From Bacteroidales bacterium (lineage in GTDB: Bacteria; Bacteroidota; Bacteroidia; Bacteroidales; Muribaculaceae), in contig JAAVFJ010000055.1 of assembly GCA_014800845.1 (NCBI GenBank), positions 1 to 64,000 of the forward strand: a stretch of 64,000 nucleotides of DNA, written 5' to 3'. A program made the position numbers and the translations under genes. This document shows, piece after piece, positions 18,273 through 26,359 of this stretch. Within the stretch, counting starts at the first letter, position 1, and every line of letters begins with the position of its first letter. The notes beneath the pieces are model-generated. The model searched no databases and was not told where the DNA came from. It saw nothing but the letters and a program-made list of their open reading frames with translations.

Positions 18273-19231
18273 CAGTAGCCGATTTCATAGCGGAATGGAG
18301 GGGAGGTGTGCCGCAAATAGTGGCCCACACCTCCGGCTCCACCGGCGTGCCTAAAGAGATACGTCTCCACAGAAGTGTTGTGGAGGCGTCGGCTTGGCGC
18401 TCAATCCGGCATTTCGGGTTGAGGGCCGATTCGCACCTTCACCTCTGCCTTTCGCCGGATTACATAGCCGGCAAAATGGTTATAGTCAGGGCGTTGCTTA
18501 GCGGAGCCCGATTCACTTGGGAGCCCCCCACGCAGGAGCCGCTCAATGACTTAGGCCCTGAAAATGAAATCACACTGCTGTCCGTGATAGGCGCGCAGGT
18601 GATGAGCCTGGTTGAGCGCCGGGGTTCGTTGCCTAAGATTAAGCATCTGTTAGTGGGTGGAGCGCCGCTTAATGCCGCGACTGCAGAGGCTGCACTGCAG
18701 ATAGCCGACCATGTATGGGAGTCTTACGGCATGACCGAGACCGCCTCTCACATAGCCCTCCGCGAGATTTGTTCACCGGAGGAGGTAGGCACCAAGCCCT
18801 TTAAGTTGCTCCCCGGAGTGGAACTTAGTTGCGACGAGCATGGGAGAGGTGTGATAGAAATCGAGAATCTTGACACGCTGGTAACCAACGACATAATAGA
18901 GCTCTGCGGCCCCGATGAGTTTTTTGTGAAAGGGAGGGCCGACAATGTAATCATCACCGGCGGAAAGAAAGTAAACCCGGAGCAGGTAGAGCGCAAAATC
19001 AGCGGCGCGATAGCCAGGCGTTGGGATTATTTCGTAGCGGGTGTGCCCGACGCAAAATGGGGCAATTTGCTGGCATTGGTTATAGAATCAAAGCCCCTGA
19101 GCTCCGAAGAGTCAGAGGCTTTGCTGAGGGCGTGTGCCGCGGTTACTTCCACTCACGAACGTCCGCGCAGAGTCATTTGCCGTTTGCCGTTTGCACGCAC
19201 GGCTTCCGGCAAGATAATCAGGAGATTATAA
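18269..19231 (+). CDS. menE: Short o-succinylbenzoate-CoA ligase
   Basis: An adenylating enzyme that activates o-succinylbenzoate with CoA. The AMP-binding P-loop TSGSTGVPKEI sits only about 20 residues from the start, so the roughly 100-residue region found before it in enterobacterial MenE is missing and the whole protein has 320 residues. Later core motifs are present: ESYGMTETASHIA, KGRADNVIITGGKKVNPEQVE and the C-terminal TASGKIIRR lysine. From memory, Bacteroidetes MenE proteins are generally short, so this is probably not a truncation. It overlaps menC by 4 bases and the oppositely directed nitroreductase gene by 14 bases. Confidence 0.9.
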   Translation: MTVADFIAEWRGGVPQIVAHTSGSTGVPKEIRLHRSVVEASAWRSIRHFGLRADSHLHLCLSPDYIAGKMVIVRALLSGARFTWEPPTQEPLNDLGPENEITLLSVIGAQVMSLVERRGSLPKIKHLLVGGAPLNAATAEAALQIADHVWESYGMTETASHIALREICSPEEVGTKPFKLLPGVELSCDEHGRGVIEIENLDTLVTNDIIELCGPDEFFVKGRADNVIITGGKKVNPEQVERKISGAIARRWDYFVAGVPDAKWGNLLALVIESKPLSSEESEALLRACAAVTSTHERPRRVICRLPFARTASGKIIRRL

Positions 19232-19817
19232 GCTCATCAAGCAGACGCTTCGGCACATGGTGCACTCCGTCGGGTGTGCGGTAATACTTGAAATCGGCAT
19301 CGGCCGAGCCATCCATATCCTCTATCTTCACCTGCTCTGCCGGGTACCCGAGTGCCACCACGTAGCGGGGCTTCAGATGCTCCGAAAGATTGAGCGATTC
19401 GCTCAGCTTGGGAGCATTGAAGGCTTTAATGATGCAGCTGCCAATGCCGAGAGAGCGGGCACCCAGAGTGATGGCCTCAAGCTGAAGACCGTCGTCGCAG
19501 AGACAATTGTCGCCGTAGCGGGTGTCAAGACACTGCACCAGATAAGCCGCGGGGCGCTCATCGGCATCCGGACCGGGCCACTCGGTGAAATAACCGGCCC
19601 AGGCAAGCAGGGGGAAGATGGCCTCTTTCTCTGCCTCAGCTGAGATGATGCGATACTTCAGAGGCTGAGCGTTACGCCCTGAGGCAGTGAATCTTGCCAG
19701 CTCCACGAGTCGGCGGAGAGTGTCGGGAGCAACAGCCTTGTCGCCACAGAATCTGCGCACAGTTCGATTGGATTTCAACAGGCTGCGCAGAGAGTCAAAA
19801 TTTATTTGTGTGTCCAT
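19218..19817 (-). CDS. Nitroreductase-family flavoprotein
   Basis: A 199-residue FMN-binding protein. The N-terminal NRTVRRF is the usual phosphate-binding Arg cluster, followed by ARFTASGRNAQPLKYRII. The central LGARSLGIGSCIIKAF is the second FMN contact. This family uses NAD(P)H to reduce nitro compounds, quinones or similar; the natural substrate is unknown. It is convergent with menE and shares 14 bases with its end. Confidence 0.88.
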   Translation of the reverse strand: MDTQINFDSLRSLLKSNRTVRRFCGDKAVAPDTLRRLVELARFTASGRNAQPLKYRIISAEAEKEAIFPLLAWAGYFTEWPGPDADERPAAYLVQCLDTRYGDNCLCDDGLQLEAITLGARSLGIGSCIIKAFNAPKLSESLNLSEHLKPRYVVALGYPAEQVKIEDMDGSADADFKYYRTPDGVHHVPKRLLDELIIS

Positions 19818-19839
19818 AACTTGAGCTCTAAACTTTTCC

Positions 19840-19847
19840 CAAAATTA
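19840..19847 (-). promoter_or_regulatory. -7 promoter element for nitroreductase gene
   Basis: On the minus strand the bases read TAATTTTG, matching TAnnTTTG, 22 bases before the nitroreductase ATG. Confidence 0.45.
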
Positions 19848-19920
19848 CAAAATAATCCCGAATAAACGGCCTACTCTTAAAAAAACTGAAAAATGAGCAA
19901 TTTAATCGGTAAAGTTTTCG

Positions 19921-19928
19921 TATATTTG
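19921..19928 (+). promoter_or_regulatory. -7 promoter element of the methylmalonyl-CoA operon
   Basis: TATATTTG matches TAnnTTTG exactly. It leaves a leader of roughly 75 bases before the epimerase ATG at 20009. Confidence 0.6.
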
Positions 19929-20008
19929 CACCGGATTTCGAGGTGTTTAACCACGAAGTCCGTAGTAACAAAAAACTAATTTTAACCTTATTAATATCAT
20001 TAATTGAA

Positions 20009-20431
20009 ATGAAAATTTCACACATCGAACACATCGGCATAGCCGTTCCCAACCTCGACGAGGCAATTGCTTATTACGAAAATGTACTTGGCCTGAAGTG
20101 CTATAAGAAGGAAACCGTAGCAGACCAGAAGGTTACTACCGCTTTCATCAAGGTAGGCGATGTAAAAATCGAACTTCTCGAGGCTACTTCTCCCGACAGC
20201 ACTATCGCTAAATTCATCGAGAAGAACGGCGGCAAGGGTGGCATGCACCACATGGCATTTGCTGTGGAAGATGGTGTTGCTGAGGCTCTCGCTGAATGTG
20301 AGGAGAAGGGTGTACGCGTAATCGACAAGGCTCCCCGCGGTGGCGCCGAGGGTCTGCAGATCGCATTCCTTCATCCCAAGTCAACTCAGGCTGTTCTGAC
20401 TGAGCTTTGCGAAGACCCCTCAAAGAAATAA
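20009..20431 (+). CDS. mce: Methylmalonyl-CoA epimerase
   Basis: Interconverts the (R) and (S) forms of methylmalonyl-CoA between the mutase and the decarboxylase. The 140-residue vicinal-oxygen-chelate protein has two beta-alpha-beta-beta-beta modules, with likely metal ligands His8 (HIGIAV), Glu55, His81 and Glu132. An upstream in-frame ATG at 19943 would add 22 residues unlike the family and lies just 14 bases after the -7 element, so the start at 20009 (MKISHIEHIGIAV) is chosen. It is the first gene of the decarboxylase operon. Confidence 0.94.
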   Translation: MKISHIEHIGIAVPNLDEAIAYYENVLGLKCYKKETVADQKVTTAFIKVGDVKIELLEATSPDSTIAKFIEKNGGKGGMHHMAFAVEDGVAEALAECEEKGVRVIDKAPRGGAEGLQIAFLHPKSTQAVLTELCEDPSKK

Positions 20432-20455
20432 TAAACCTAAGTACTCATATCCGAA

Positions 20456-20492
20456 AGCTGTCGGAACCCCCACAAACCGGGCCCCGGCAGCT
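20456..20492 (+). other. GC-rich intercistronic hairpin between mce and mmdA
   Basis: AGCTGTCGG (20456-20464) pairs with CCGGCAGCT (20484-20492) with one G-T wobble. No T-run follows, so it looks like an RNA stability or processing hairpin rather than a terminator. Confidence 0.5.
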
Positions 20493-20512
20493 CTCGAAAA
20501 ACAAATATAATA

Positions 20513-22069
20513 ATGAGCATTCAATCTGAAAAAATTCAAGAGCTTATTGAGAAACGCGCCGAAGCGCGTCTTGGCGGTGGCGAGAAAGCCATTCAGAAGC
20601 AGCACGAAAAGGGTAAATATACCGCTCGCGAGCGTATAGCCCAGCTTCTTGACGAAGGTTCTTTCGAGGAACTGGACATGTTTGTGACCTATCGCTGCAC
20701 AAACTTCGGCATGGGCGAAAAGAAGCATCCCCTGGGTGACGGTGTTGTGACCGGCTACGGCACAATCGAGGGTCGCCTCGTGTATGTATTCGCTCAGGAC
20801 TTCACTGTGCTCGGCGGCTCACTCTCCGAGACTATGGCTCTCAAGATATGCAAGGTGATGGACCTCGCTATGGAGATGGGCGCACCCGTAATCGGTCTTA
20901 ACGACTCAGGTGGCGCACGTATCCAGGAGGGTATCAACGCACTGGCAGGCTACGCTGAGATTTTCCAGCGCAACATCAACGCCTCAGGTGTGATTCCTCA
21001 GATTTCAGCAATCCTCGGCCCCTGCGCCGGCGGTGCCGTTTATTCACCCGCCCTCACCGACTTCACCATCATGAGCAAGGGCATCAGCTACATGTTCCTC
21101 ACTGGTCCCTCAGTAGTAAAGACCGTGACCGGCGAAGATGTGACTCAGGAGCAGCTCGGTGGTGCAAGTGTTCACGCTACCAAGAGCGGCGTTACCCACT
21201 TCGCTACTGAAGATGGCGAAGAAGCTATCGCCCTCATCCGCAAGCTCATCAGCTTCATCCCCCAGAACAACCTTGAGGAGACCCCCCTCCAGCCCTGCGA
21301 TGACCCCATCGACCGCCTGGAAGACAAGCTCAACGACATCATCCCCGACAGCCCCAACAAGGCTTACGACATGTATGAGGTGATCGGCGCTATCATTGAC
21401 AACGGTGAATTCCTGGAAGTGCAGCGTGACTACGCCAAGAACATCATCGTGGGCTTCGCCCGCATGAATGGTCAGAGTGTAGGTGTTGTAGCCAACCAGC
21501 CCAAGGTGCTCGCCGGCGTGCTCGACTCCAACGCTTCTCGCAAGGCTGCCCGCTTCGTTCGCTTCTGCGACGCCTTCAACATTCCTTTGGTAACCCTCGT
21601 GGATGTACCCGGCTTCCTCCCCGGCACCGGTCAGGAATACAACGGCGTTATCCTCCACGGCGCAAAGCTGCTCTATGCTTACGGCGAAGCTACTGTGCCC
21701 AAGGTGACTGTGACTCTGCGTAAGAGCTACGGTGGTTCACACATCGTGATGAGCTGTAAGCAGCTCCGCGGCGACATGAACTATGCTTGGCCCTCAGCTG
21801 AGATTGCAGTAATGGGTGCTGCCGGTGCCGCCGGTGTGCTCTATGCCAAGGCTGCTAAAGAGGCTCCCGATCCCAAGGCATTCATCAAGGAGAAGGAAGA
21901 TGAATACAACAAGCTCTTCGCCAACCCCTACAACGCTGCCAAGTTCGGCTACATCGACGATGTTATCGAGCCCCGCAACACTCGTTTCCGCGTTATCCGC
22001 GCCCTGCAGATGCTTGCCTCCAAGAAGGTGACAAATCCTGCCAAGAAGCACGGCAACATACCTCTGTAA
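20513..22069 (+). CDS. mmdA: Methylmalonyl-CoA decarboxylase alpha (carboxyltransferase) subunit
   Basis: A 518-residue carboxyltransferase of the propionyl-CoA carboxylase beta/MmdA family. It moves the carboxyl group from methylmalonyl-CoA to the biotin carrier, giving propionyl-CoA. The N-terminal half has [27 protein letters not shown] and [16 protein letters not shown]. The C-terminal half has [24 protein letters not shown] and [20 protein letters not shown]. The neighbours (OadG-like subunit, biotin carrier, OadB-like pump) favour the sodium-pumping decarboxylase over an ATP-dependent carboxylase, since no biotin carboxylase gene is present. Confidence 0.96.
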   Translation: MSIQSEKIQELIEKRAEARLGGGEKAIQKQHEKGKYTARERIAQLLDEGSFEELDMFVTYRCTNFGMGEKKHPLGDGVVTGYGTIEGRLVYVFAQDFTVLGGSLSETMALKICKVMDLAMEMGAPVIGLNDSGGARIQEGINALAGYAEIFQRNINASGVIPQISAILGPCAGGAVYSPALTDFTIMSKGISYMFLTGPSVVKTVTGEDVTQEQLGGASVHATKSGVTHFATEDGEEAIALIRKLISFIPQNNLEETPLQPCDDPIDRLEDKLNDIIPDSPNKAYDMYEVIGAIIDNGEFLEVQRDYAKNIIVGFARMNGQSVGVVANQPKVLAGVLDSNASRKAARFVRFCDAFNIPLVTLVDVPGFLPGTGQEYNGVILHGAKLLYAYGEATVPKVTVTLRKSYGGSHIVMSCKQLRGDMNYAWPSAEIAVMGAAGAAGVLYAKAAKEAPDPKAFIKEKEDEYNKLFANPYNAAKFGYIDDVIEPRNTRFRVIRALQMLASKKVTNPAKKHGNIPL

Positions 22070-22073
22070 ATAT

Positions 22074-22125
22074 GGAAAGGGGAGGAGAGTGCATTTTGCC
22101 CCGGTGGCACAATGCACCTCTTTCC
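22074..22125 (+). other. Intercistronic hairpin between mmdA and the OadG-like gene
   Basis: GGAAAG (22074-22079) pairs with CTTTCC (22120-22125), and inside it GTGCATT pairs with AATGCAC. It fills most of the gap before the ATG at 22142. Confidence 0.5.
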
Positions 22126-22141
22126 GCATAACATACTCAAA

Positions 22142-22741
22142 ATGAAGAAAACAATATTAAAATTCACACTGGCCGCCGCTCTTTGTGCCGCTCCCGTAGC
22201 CATGGCATCTGCCCAGGAGGCTGAGACATCGGCTAAGGTTGTGAGCGTAATCGAGCAGGGCGACAGCACACTCATCACCGTTGACGGCACTGAGTACATG
22301 ATAGCCACCGAAGATTTCAAAGCAGAAATTGAACGCGGTCTCACCCCTGTAAAGATTGCCAACAACGAGCGTATCTCGCAGGCTGACTCCACAGGTGTGG
22401 GGGTCACCGTGATGGCTATGTGCATCGTGCTCGGTGCTCTCATTGTGCTCAGCGTGCTCTTTATGATTTTCGGTAAACTCTTCACCCGCAGCCACGCCCA
22501 GCGCAAGCGCGAGGCAAGCGGTGCTGCTCCCGAAGCTGAGAATCATGAAGATGAGTTGGCTCACGGCGAAGTTATCGCAGCCATAGCTGCCGCTCTCGAC
22601 GAGCATTTCAACTCTAAGCATGACCTGGAGGACACCGTTCTCACCATCCGCCGCATGCAGCGTGCTTATTCTCCTTGGAATTCTAAAATCTACAATATGC
22701 GCGAGGTGCCTACACTTCGTAAAAACAATACCAGAAAATGA
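22142..22741 (+). CDS. OadG-like small membrane subunit of methylmalonyl-CoA decarboxylase
   Basis: A 199-residue protein matching the delta/gamma (OadG/MmdD) role of holding the complex at the membrane. It has an N-terminal signal-like segment ending near ASAQ (residue 25), a short extracytoplasmic domain, one membrane helix at about 85-111 (GVGVTVMAMCIVLGALIVLS), and a charged cytoplasmic tail. The start at 22142 (MKKTILKF) gives a proper signal sequence; an in-frame ATG at 22112 lies inside the intercistronic hairpin and is less likely. The stop overlaps the biotin-carrier start by 4 bases. Confidence 0.82.
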   Translation: MKKTILKFTLAAALCAAPVAMASAQEAETSAKVVSVIEQGDSTLITVDGTEYMIATEDFKAEIERGLTPVKIANNERISQADSTGVGVTVMAMCIVLGALIVLSVLFMIFGKLFTRSHAQRKREASGAAPEAENHEDELAHGEVIAAIAAALDEHFNSKHDLEDTVLTIRRMQRAYSPWNSKIYNMREVPTLRKNNTRK

Positions 22742-23181
22742 AAGAGTACAAGTATAAAATCAACGGTATGAAATTTACCGTAGGTGTTGGCGATGTTGAA
22801 GGCGACACCATCAAGGTTGTGGTTAACGGCACTCCCTACAAAGTGGAGCTTGACGAGAGCCAGAAAGCCAAAAAAGTGACCGTAGCCGCTCCCAAGAAAG
22901 CAGCTGCCGCTCCCCGTACCGAAACCGGTGAGAAAGTTGTGGCTAAGCCCGCAGCCGCCGGTGGCGCTTCTGCTGCCGTGAAGAGCCCGCTGCCCGGCAC
23001 CATCCTCAGCTTCTCTGTAAACGTAGGCGACACTGTAGCTGCCGGCGACACTGTATGTGTGCTCGAAGCCATGAAGATGGAGAACGATGTGCACACTAAT
23101 AAGGGTGGCACTGTTAAGCAGATTCTCGTAGGTGTAGGTGACTCAGTGCTCGAAGGCACCGACCTCATGATCATTGAATAA
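22738..23181 (+). CDS. mmdC: Biotin carboxyl carrier subunit of methylmalonyl-CoA decarboxylase
   Basis: A 147-residue carrier. The C-terminal biotinyl domain (about 82-147) has EAMKMEND, with Lys113 as the biotinylation site. An Ala/Pro/Lys-rich flexible linker covers about 45-82, and a short N-terminal domain (1-40) probably docks on another subunit. It carries CO2 from MmdA to the OadB-like pump. It is translationally coupled to the OadG-like gene, and the pump gene starts 75 bases later after a hairpin. Confidence 0.94.
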   Translation: MKEYKYKINGMKFTVGVGDVEGDTIKVVVNGTPYKVELDESQKAKKVTVAAPKKAAAAPRTETGEKVVAKPAAAGGASAAVKSPLPGTILSFSVNVGDTVAAGDTVCVLEAMKMENDVHTNKGGTVKQILVGVGDSVLEGTDLMIIE

Positions 23182-23196
23182 ATCCCCTCGGCCGCG

Positions 23197-23230
23197 GATG
23201 CCCGGGTGCCTCAACAGGCCCCCGGACATC
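23197..23230 (+). other. GC-rich intercistronic hairpin between mmdC and the pump gene
   Basis: GATG, CCGGG and GCCT pair with AGGC, CCCGG and CATC around a short CAAC loop. No T-run follows, as in the other two gaps of this operon. Confidence 0.5.
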
Positions 23231-23255
23231 CTCGCTCAAATTTCGTTACCTATAT

Positions 23256-24422
23256 ATGATTCTTACAGATATGTCTTTCGGTCAGTTCCTGAGCGAAAGC
23301 GTGCAACAGTTCTGGCAGTTCACCGGCTTCTCTCACTGCGAGTGGACAAACATCGTGATGCTCCTCGTAGGCATCTTCTTCCTTTACCTTGCCATTAAGC
23401 GTAACTTCGAGCCACTGCTGCTTGTACCCATAGGCTTCGGTATGCTCATTGGCAACATACCTTTCCCCACCGGCATGGAGATTGGTATATATGAAGAGGG
23501 TTCAGTGCTCAACATCCTCTACAACGGTGTGGCACGTGGCTGGTATCCCCCCCTTATTTTCCTCGGCATCGGTGCCATGACCGACTTCGGCGCTCTGCTT
23601 GCTAACCCCAAGCTGATGATTATCGGTGCCTGCGCACAGTTTGGTATCTTCGGTGCCTACATCCTGTCGCTTGCACTCGGCTTCGACCCCATGTCAGCCG
23701 GCTGTGTGGCAATCATCGGTGGTGCCGACGGTCCTACTGCAATCTTCCTGACCTCAAAGCTTAATTCCCAGTTGCTGGGTGCTGTGGCAGTGTCAGCTTA
23801 CTCCTACATGGCTCTGATTCCGCTGATTCAGCCCCCTTTGATGCGCCTCTTCACCACTAAGAAAGAGCGCCTCATCAAGATGAAACCCGCCCGTGTGGTT
23901 TCTCAGTCAGAGAAGATTATCTTCCCCATCGTAGGCCTGATTCTGACCTGCTTCGTAGTGCCCTCCGGTCTGCCACTGCTCGGCATGCTCTTCTTCGGCA
24001 ACCTGCTGCGCGAGAGCGGAGTGACCACTCGTCTGGCCAAGACAGCTTCCAACGCTATGACCGACATCGTAACCATACTGCTCGGTCTCACCGTGGGCGC
24101 ATCTACTCAGGCTGACAAGTTCCTCACCGTAGACACTATTAAGATATTCGCACTCGGCTTCCTCGCATTCATCATAGCAAGCTCTGCCGGCGTGCTCAGC
24201 GTGAAGCTCTTCAACCTCTTCCTGCGCAAGGACAAGAAAATCAACCCGCTCATCGGTAATGCCGGTGTGTCAGCTGTGCCTATGGCAGCACGTATCTCTA
24301 ACAACGTAGGTTTGGAATATGACCCCTCCAACTACCTGCTCATGCACGCAATGGGCCCCAATGTGGCCGGCGTGATAGGGAGTGCCGTAGCCGCAGGTGT
24401 GCTTCTCAGTTTCCTCGGTTAA
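23256..24422 (+). CDS. mmdB: Sodium-pumping beta subunit of methylmalonyl-CoA decarboxylase (OadB/MmdB)
   Basis: A 388-residue multi-spanning membrane protein that decarboxylates carboxybiotin and exports Na+. The signature GGADGPTAIF contains Asp158, equivalent to the Na+/H+ site Asp of Klebsiella OadB. NVGLEYDPSNYLLMHAMGPNVAGVIGSAVAAG near the C-terminus is also conserved in the family. ATG at 23256 is used; another at 23271 is possible and changes only five residues. It ends the operon at a strong terminator. Confidence 0.94.
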   Translation: MILTDMSFGQFLSESVQQFWQFTGFSHCEWTNIVMLLVGIFFLYLAIKRNFEPLLLVPIGFGMLIGNIPFPTGMEIGIYEEGSVLNILYNGVARGWYPPLIFLGIGAMTDFGALLANPKLMIIGACAQFGIFGAYILSLALGFDPMSAGCVAIIGGADGPTAIFLTSKLNSQLLGAVAVSAYSYMALIPLIQPPLMRLFTTKKERLIKMKPARVVSQSEKIIFPIVGLILTCFVVPSGLPLLGMLFFGNLLRESGVTTRLAKTASNAMTDIVTILLGLTVGASTQADKFLTVDTIKIFALGFLAFIIASSAGVLSVKLFNLFLRKDKKINPLIGNAGVSAVPMAARISNNVGLEYDPSNYLLMHAMGPNVAGVIGSAVAAGVLLSFLG

Positions 24423-24440
24423 CTCCTTTGTATTCGTGAT

Positions 24441-24488
24441 AGTGTGAGACCGCATCTGCTAATGATGCGGTCTCACACTTATTTTATG
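24441..24488 (+). terminator. Terminator of the methylmalonyl-CoA decarboxylase operon
   Basis: A 15-base stem (AGTGTGAGACCGCAT with its complement) ends at 24479 and is followed by TATTTTAT. Confidence 0.85.
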
Positions 24489-24570
24489 CGGCAGTCTACA
24501 GAGATTAAACCAAATTTTTAGTAAAGTTAAAAGTGAAGGAGTGCTGAACATTCTTGAACTGTGAGTGTTT

Positions 24571-24578
24571 TATTTTTG
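24571..24578 (+). promoter_or_regulatory. -7 promoter element of the small unknown gene
   Basis: TATTTTTG matches TAnnTTTG, 62 bases before the ATG at 24641. Confidence 0.4.
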
Positions 24579-24640
24579 AAAGCACGCTCCTCGGCTCTCG
24601 ACTAATTTACGATAGTTTAACTACGGAAACTTAATTCCCA

Positions 24641-24979
24641 ATGGTCACCAAAGAGGTAATCAACGAAATATACAAGAAGTACAGCACACCGCCTAAAGAC
24701 GTTGCTGTTCTTGACCTTCCCCACTACATTGAGCTTCTTAAGAAGCATCACAATCTAAGTGTAGAAGACGATGAGCTAATCAACAGGGACCTCGAAGAAT
24801 TTCATCCCTTTCGTCGTTTTCTCGTGCGTAGGTTGACAGCAGTGCTTAATTTTGACAAGGTGATAGCCTTTGTCTTCAACAAGCACATAATCTTTTTTGA
24901 GAAGAACAGCAATAAGATGCATGTCCATTTCAAACCGGAGAAGCAAAGTTTAATTTCCCGACTGTTCAGACATTCTTAA
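24641..24979 (+). CDS. Small protein of unknown function
   Basis: 112 residues, not recognised. It is soluble, without a signal peptide or membrane helix. The first half is rich in Lys and Glu and predicted helical (IELLKKHHNLSVEDDELINRD). The second half alternates hydrophobic and aromatic residues (VIAFVFNKHIIFFEK), suggesting a small alpha/beta domain. It stands alone: it has its own -7 element and is followed by a strong bidirectional terminator, which supports a real gene. There is no cysteine and no catalytic pattern. Confidence is in the existence of the gene, not its function. Confidence 0.7.
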   Translation: MVTKEVINEIYKKYSTPPKDVAVLDLPHYIELLKKHHNLSVEDDELINRDLEEFHPFRRFLVRRLTAVLNFDKVIAFVFNKHIIFFEKNSNKMHVHFKPEKQSLISRLFRHS

Positions 24980-25026
24980 TCCCCGTTTTCCGCCACAGTT
25001 TTAACTTCATTATAATTTGATTTGAA

Positions 25027-25056
25027 GGGCGTTGCCGAGTTTTTTCGGCAACGCCC
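25027..25056. terminator. Bidirectional terminator between the unknown gene and ansA
   Basis: GGGCGTTGCCGA pairs perfectly with TCGGCAACGCCC around a GTTTTT loop, between convergent genes. Confidence 0.8.
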
Positions 25057-25110
25057 ATGTTTCTTATTCTCCGGTGGGATTGGTCTTAAAATTCGTTCGA
25101 GAATAGGGGA

Positions 25111-26157
25111 TTAGTCCACGCTGATTTCTCCGCAGAGGGGGCGGCGCATATATTTCTTCACCTCCTCCTGACGCAAACCGAGACCGAAGAGATACATCAG
25201 TTTGGTTATGGCGGCCTCACTCGTTATGTCATGACCCGATATGCACCCGGCCTTGGCAAGGTTCACACCGGCGGCATAGAGCTGCGGGTGCACGCAGCCA
25301 TTGGGGCACTGAGTGACATTGACTACTACCACTCCCTTGTCAACCGTGCGCTTCACTGCGTCAATAAACCAGTCATGCCCGGGGGCATTTCCGGCGCCGA
25401 ATGTCTTCAGCACAATTCCCTTAAGACCCGGAGTTGCCAAAGCATGCTCCACTACATTGCGGTTTATGCCCGGAAACAGGTCCAGGAACATGACATTAGT
25501 ATCCATGTTATACTCCACACGCAGCGGGCGATTCTGAGTGCGCGAGCGCCACAGGCTCTCCTTATTAAAGTGTAATCCGAGCCCAATGCGTGCCAGCTCA
25601 GGATAGTTATTACTCTTAAAGGCATTAAAATTATCGGCAGAGCGCTTGGTGCATCGGTTGCCGCGCCAGAGATAGTGCTCAAAAAGAATAGCCACTTCCC
25701 TCACCACCGGACTACCGTTGGCATCAGTGGCGGCGGCTATCTGCAGGGCGGTAATCAGGTTTTCCTCGCCGTCAGTGCGCACTTCGCCTATAGGTAGCTG
25801 GGAGCCGGTAATAATCACAGGCTTGTTAAGATTAGCCAGCATGAAGCTCAGAGCGGAAGCCGTATAAGCCATAGTGTCAGTGCCGTGAAGCACAACAAAA
25901 CCATCCACGCGCTCATAGTTATCCTCAATCACACGGGCTATCTCGGCCCAATGCGTGGGGTTCATCTCCGAAGAATCTATGGGATGTTCAAACTGAAAAT
26001 TCTCAATGTCGTAATCGAGCATCTTGATTTTCGGCACATTATCTATGAGGTGGTCAAAATCGAATGGCACCAAAGCGTGGGTCTCCGGATTTTCAATCAT
26101 ACCGATTGTTCCGCCTGTGTAGATAATCAGTATTTTAGGCTTATGTGTGCTTGTCAT
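25111..26157 (-). CDS. ansA: Type I L-asparaginase
   Basis: A 348-residue cytoplasmic-type asparaginase that hydrolyses L-Asn to Asp and ammonia. The first catalytic Thr lies in YTGGTIGM (residues 13-20), and the second Thr-Asp pair is in VLHGTDTMAY (Thr93, Asp94). There is no signal peptide, which with the length favours type I over the periplasmic type II. It is transcribed from its own promoter, divergent from the porin gene. Confidence 0.94.
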   Translation of the reverse strand: MTSTHKPKILIIYTGGTIGMIENPETHALVPFDFDHLIDNVPKIKMLDYDIENFQFEHPIDSSEMNPTHWAEIARVIEDNYERVDGFVVLHGTDTMAYTASALSFMLANLNKPVIITGSQLPIGEVRTDGEENLITALQIAAATDANGSPVVREVAILFEHYLWRGNRCTKRSADNFNAFKSNNYPELARIGLGLHFNKESLWRSRTQNRPLRVEYNMDTNVMFLDLFPGINRNVVEHALATPGLKGIVLKTFGAGNAPGHDWFIDAVKRTVDKGVVVVNVTQCPNGCVHPQLYAAGVNLAKAGCISGHDITSEAAITKLMYLFGLGLRQEEVKKYMRRPLCGEISVD

Positions 26158-26204
26158 GGATAATCAGTCAGTTGTGGGATGGGATATAATTATCAATTCA
26201 GCGG

Positions 26205-26212
26205 CAAAAATA
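26205..26212 (-). promoter_or_regulatory. -7 promoter element of ansA
   Basis: Minus strand TATTTTTG matches TAnnTTTG, about 47 bases before the ansA ATG. Confidence 0.45.
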
Positions 26213-26277
26213 ATAAAAAACCTGCTAACCTACTAATTTTATTTAATGTTTCTTAACCTATTTTGCTGAAATTCCAC

Positions 26278-26285
26278 TATCTTTG
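26278..26285 (+). promoter_or_regulatory. -7 promoter element of the porin gene
   Basis: TATCTTTG matches TAnnTTTG, giving a leader of about 70 bases before 26360. Confidence 0.55.
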
Positions 26286-26359
26286 TGCCCGATTAAGCTG
26301 TAATAGGCTGTGTCTGCAAGTTTAGCACAGTTTTTTTCACACATCACCACCAAAAAATA

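Noticed and set aside
19943..20008. Longer start for the methylmalonyl-CoA epimerase
   Set aside because: The extra 22 residues do not match the family and the ATG lies only 14 bases after the -7 promoter element; the ATG at 20009 gives the normal N-terminus.
20513..22069. mmdA as the beta subunit of an ATP-dependent propionyl-CoA carboxylase
   Set aside because: No biotin carboxylase gene is present, while OadG-like, biotin-carrier and OadB-like sodium-pump genes follow directly.
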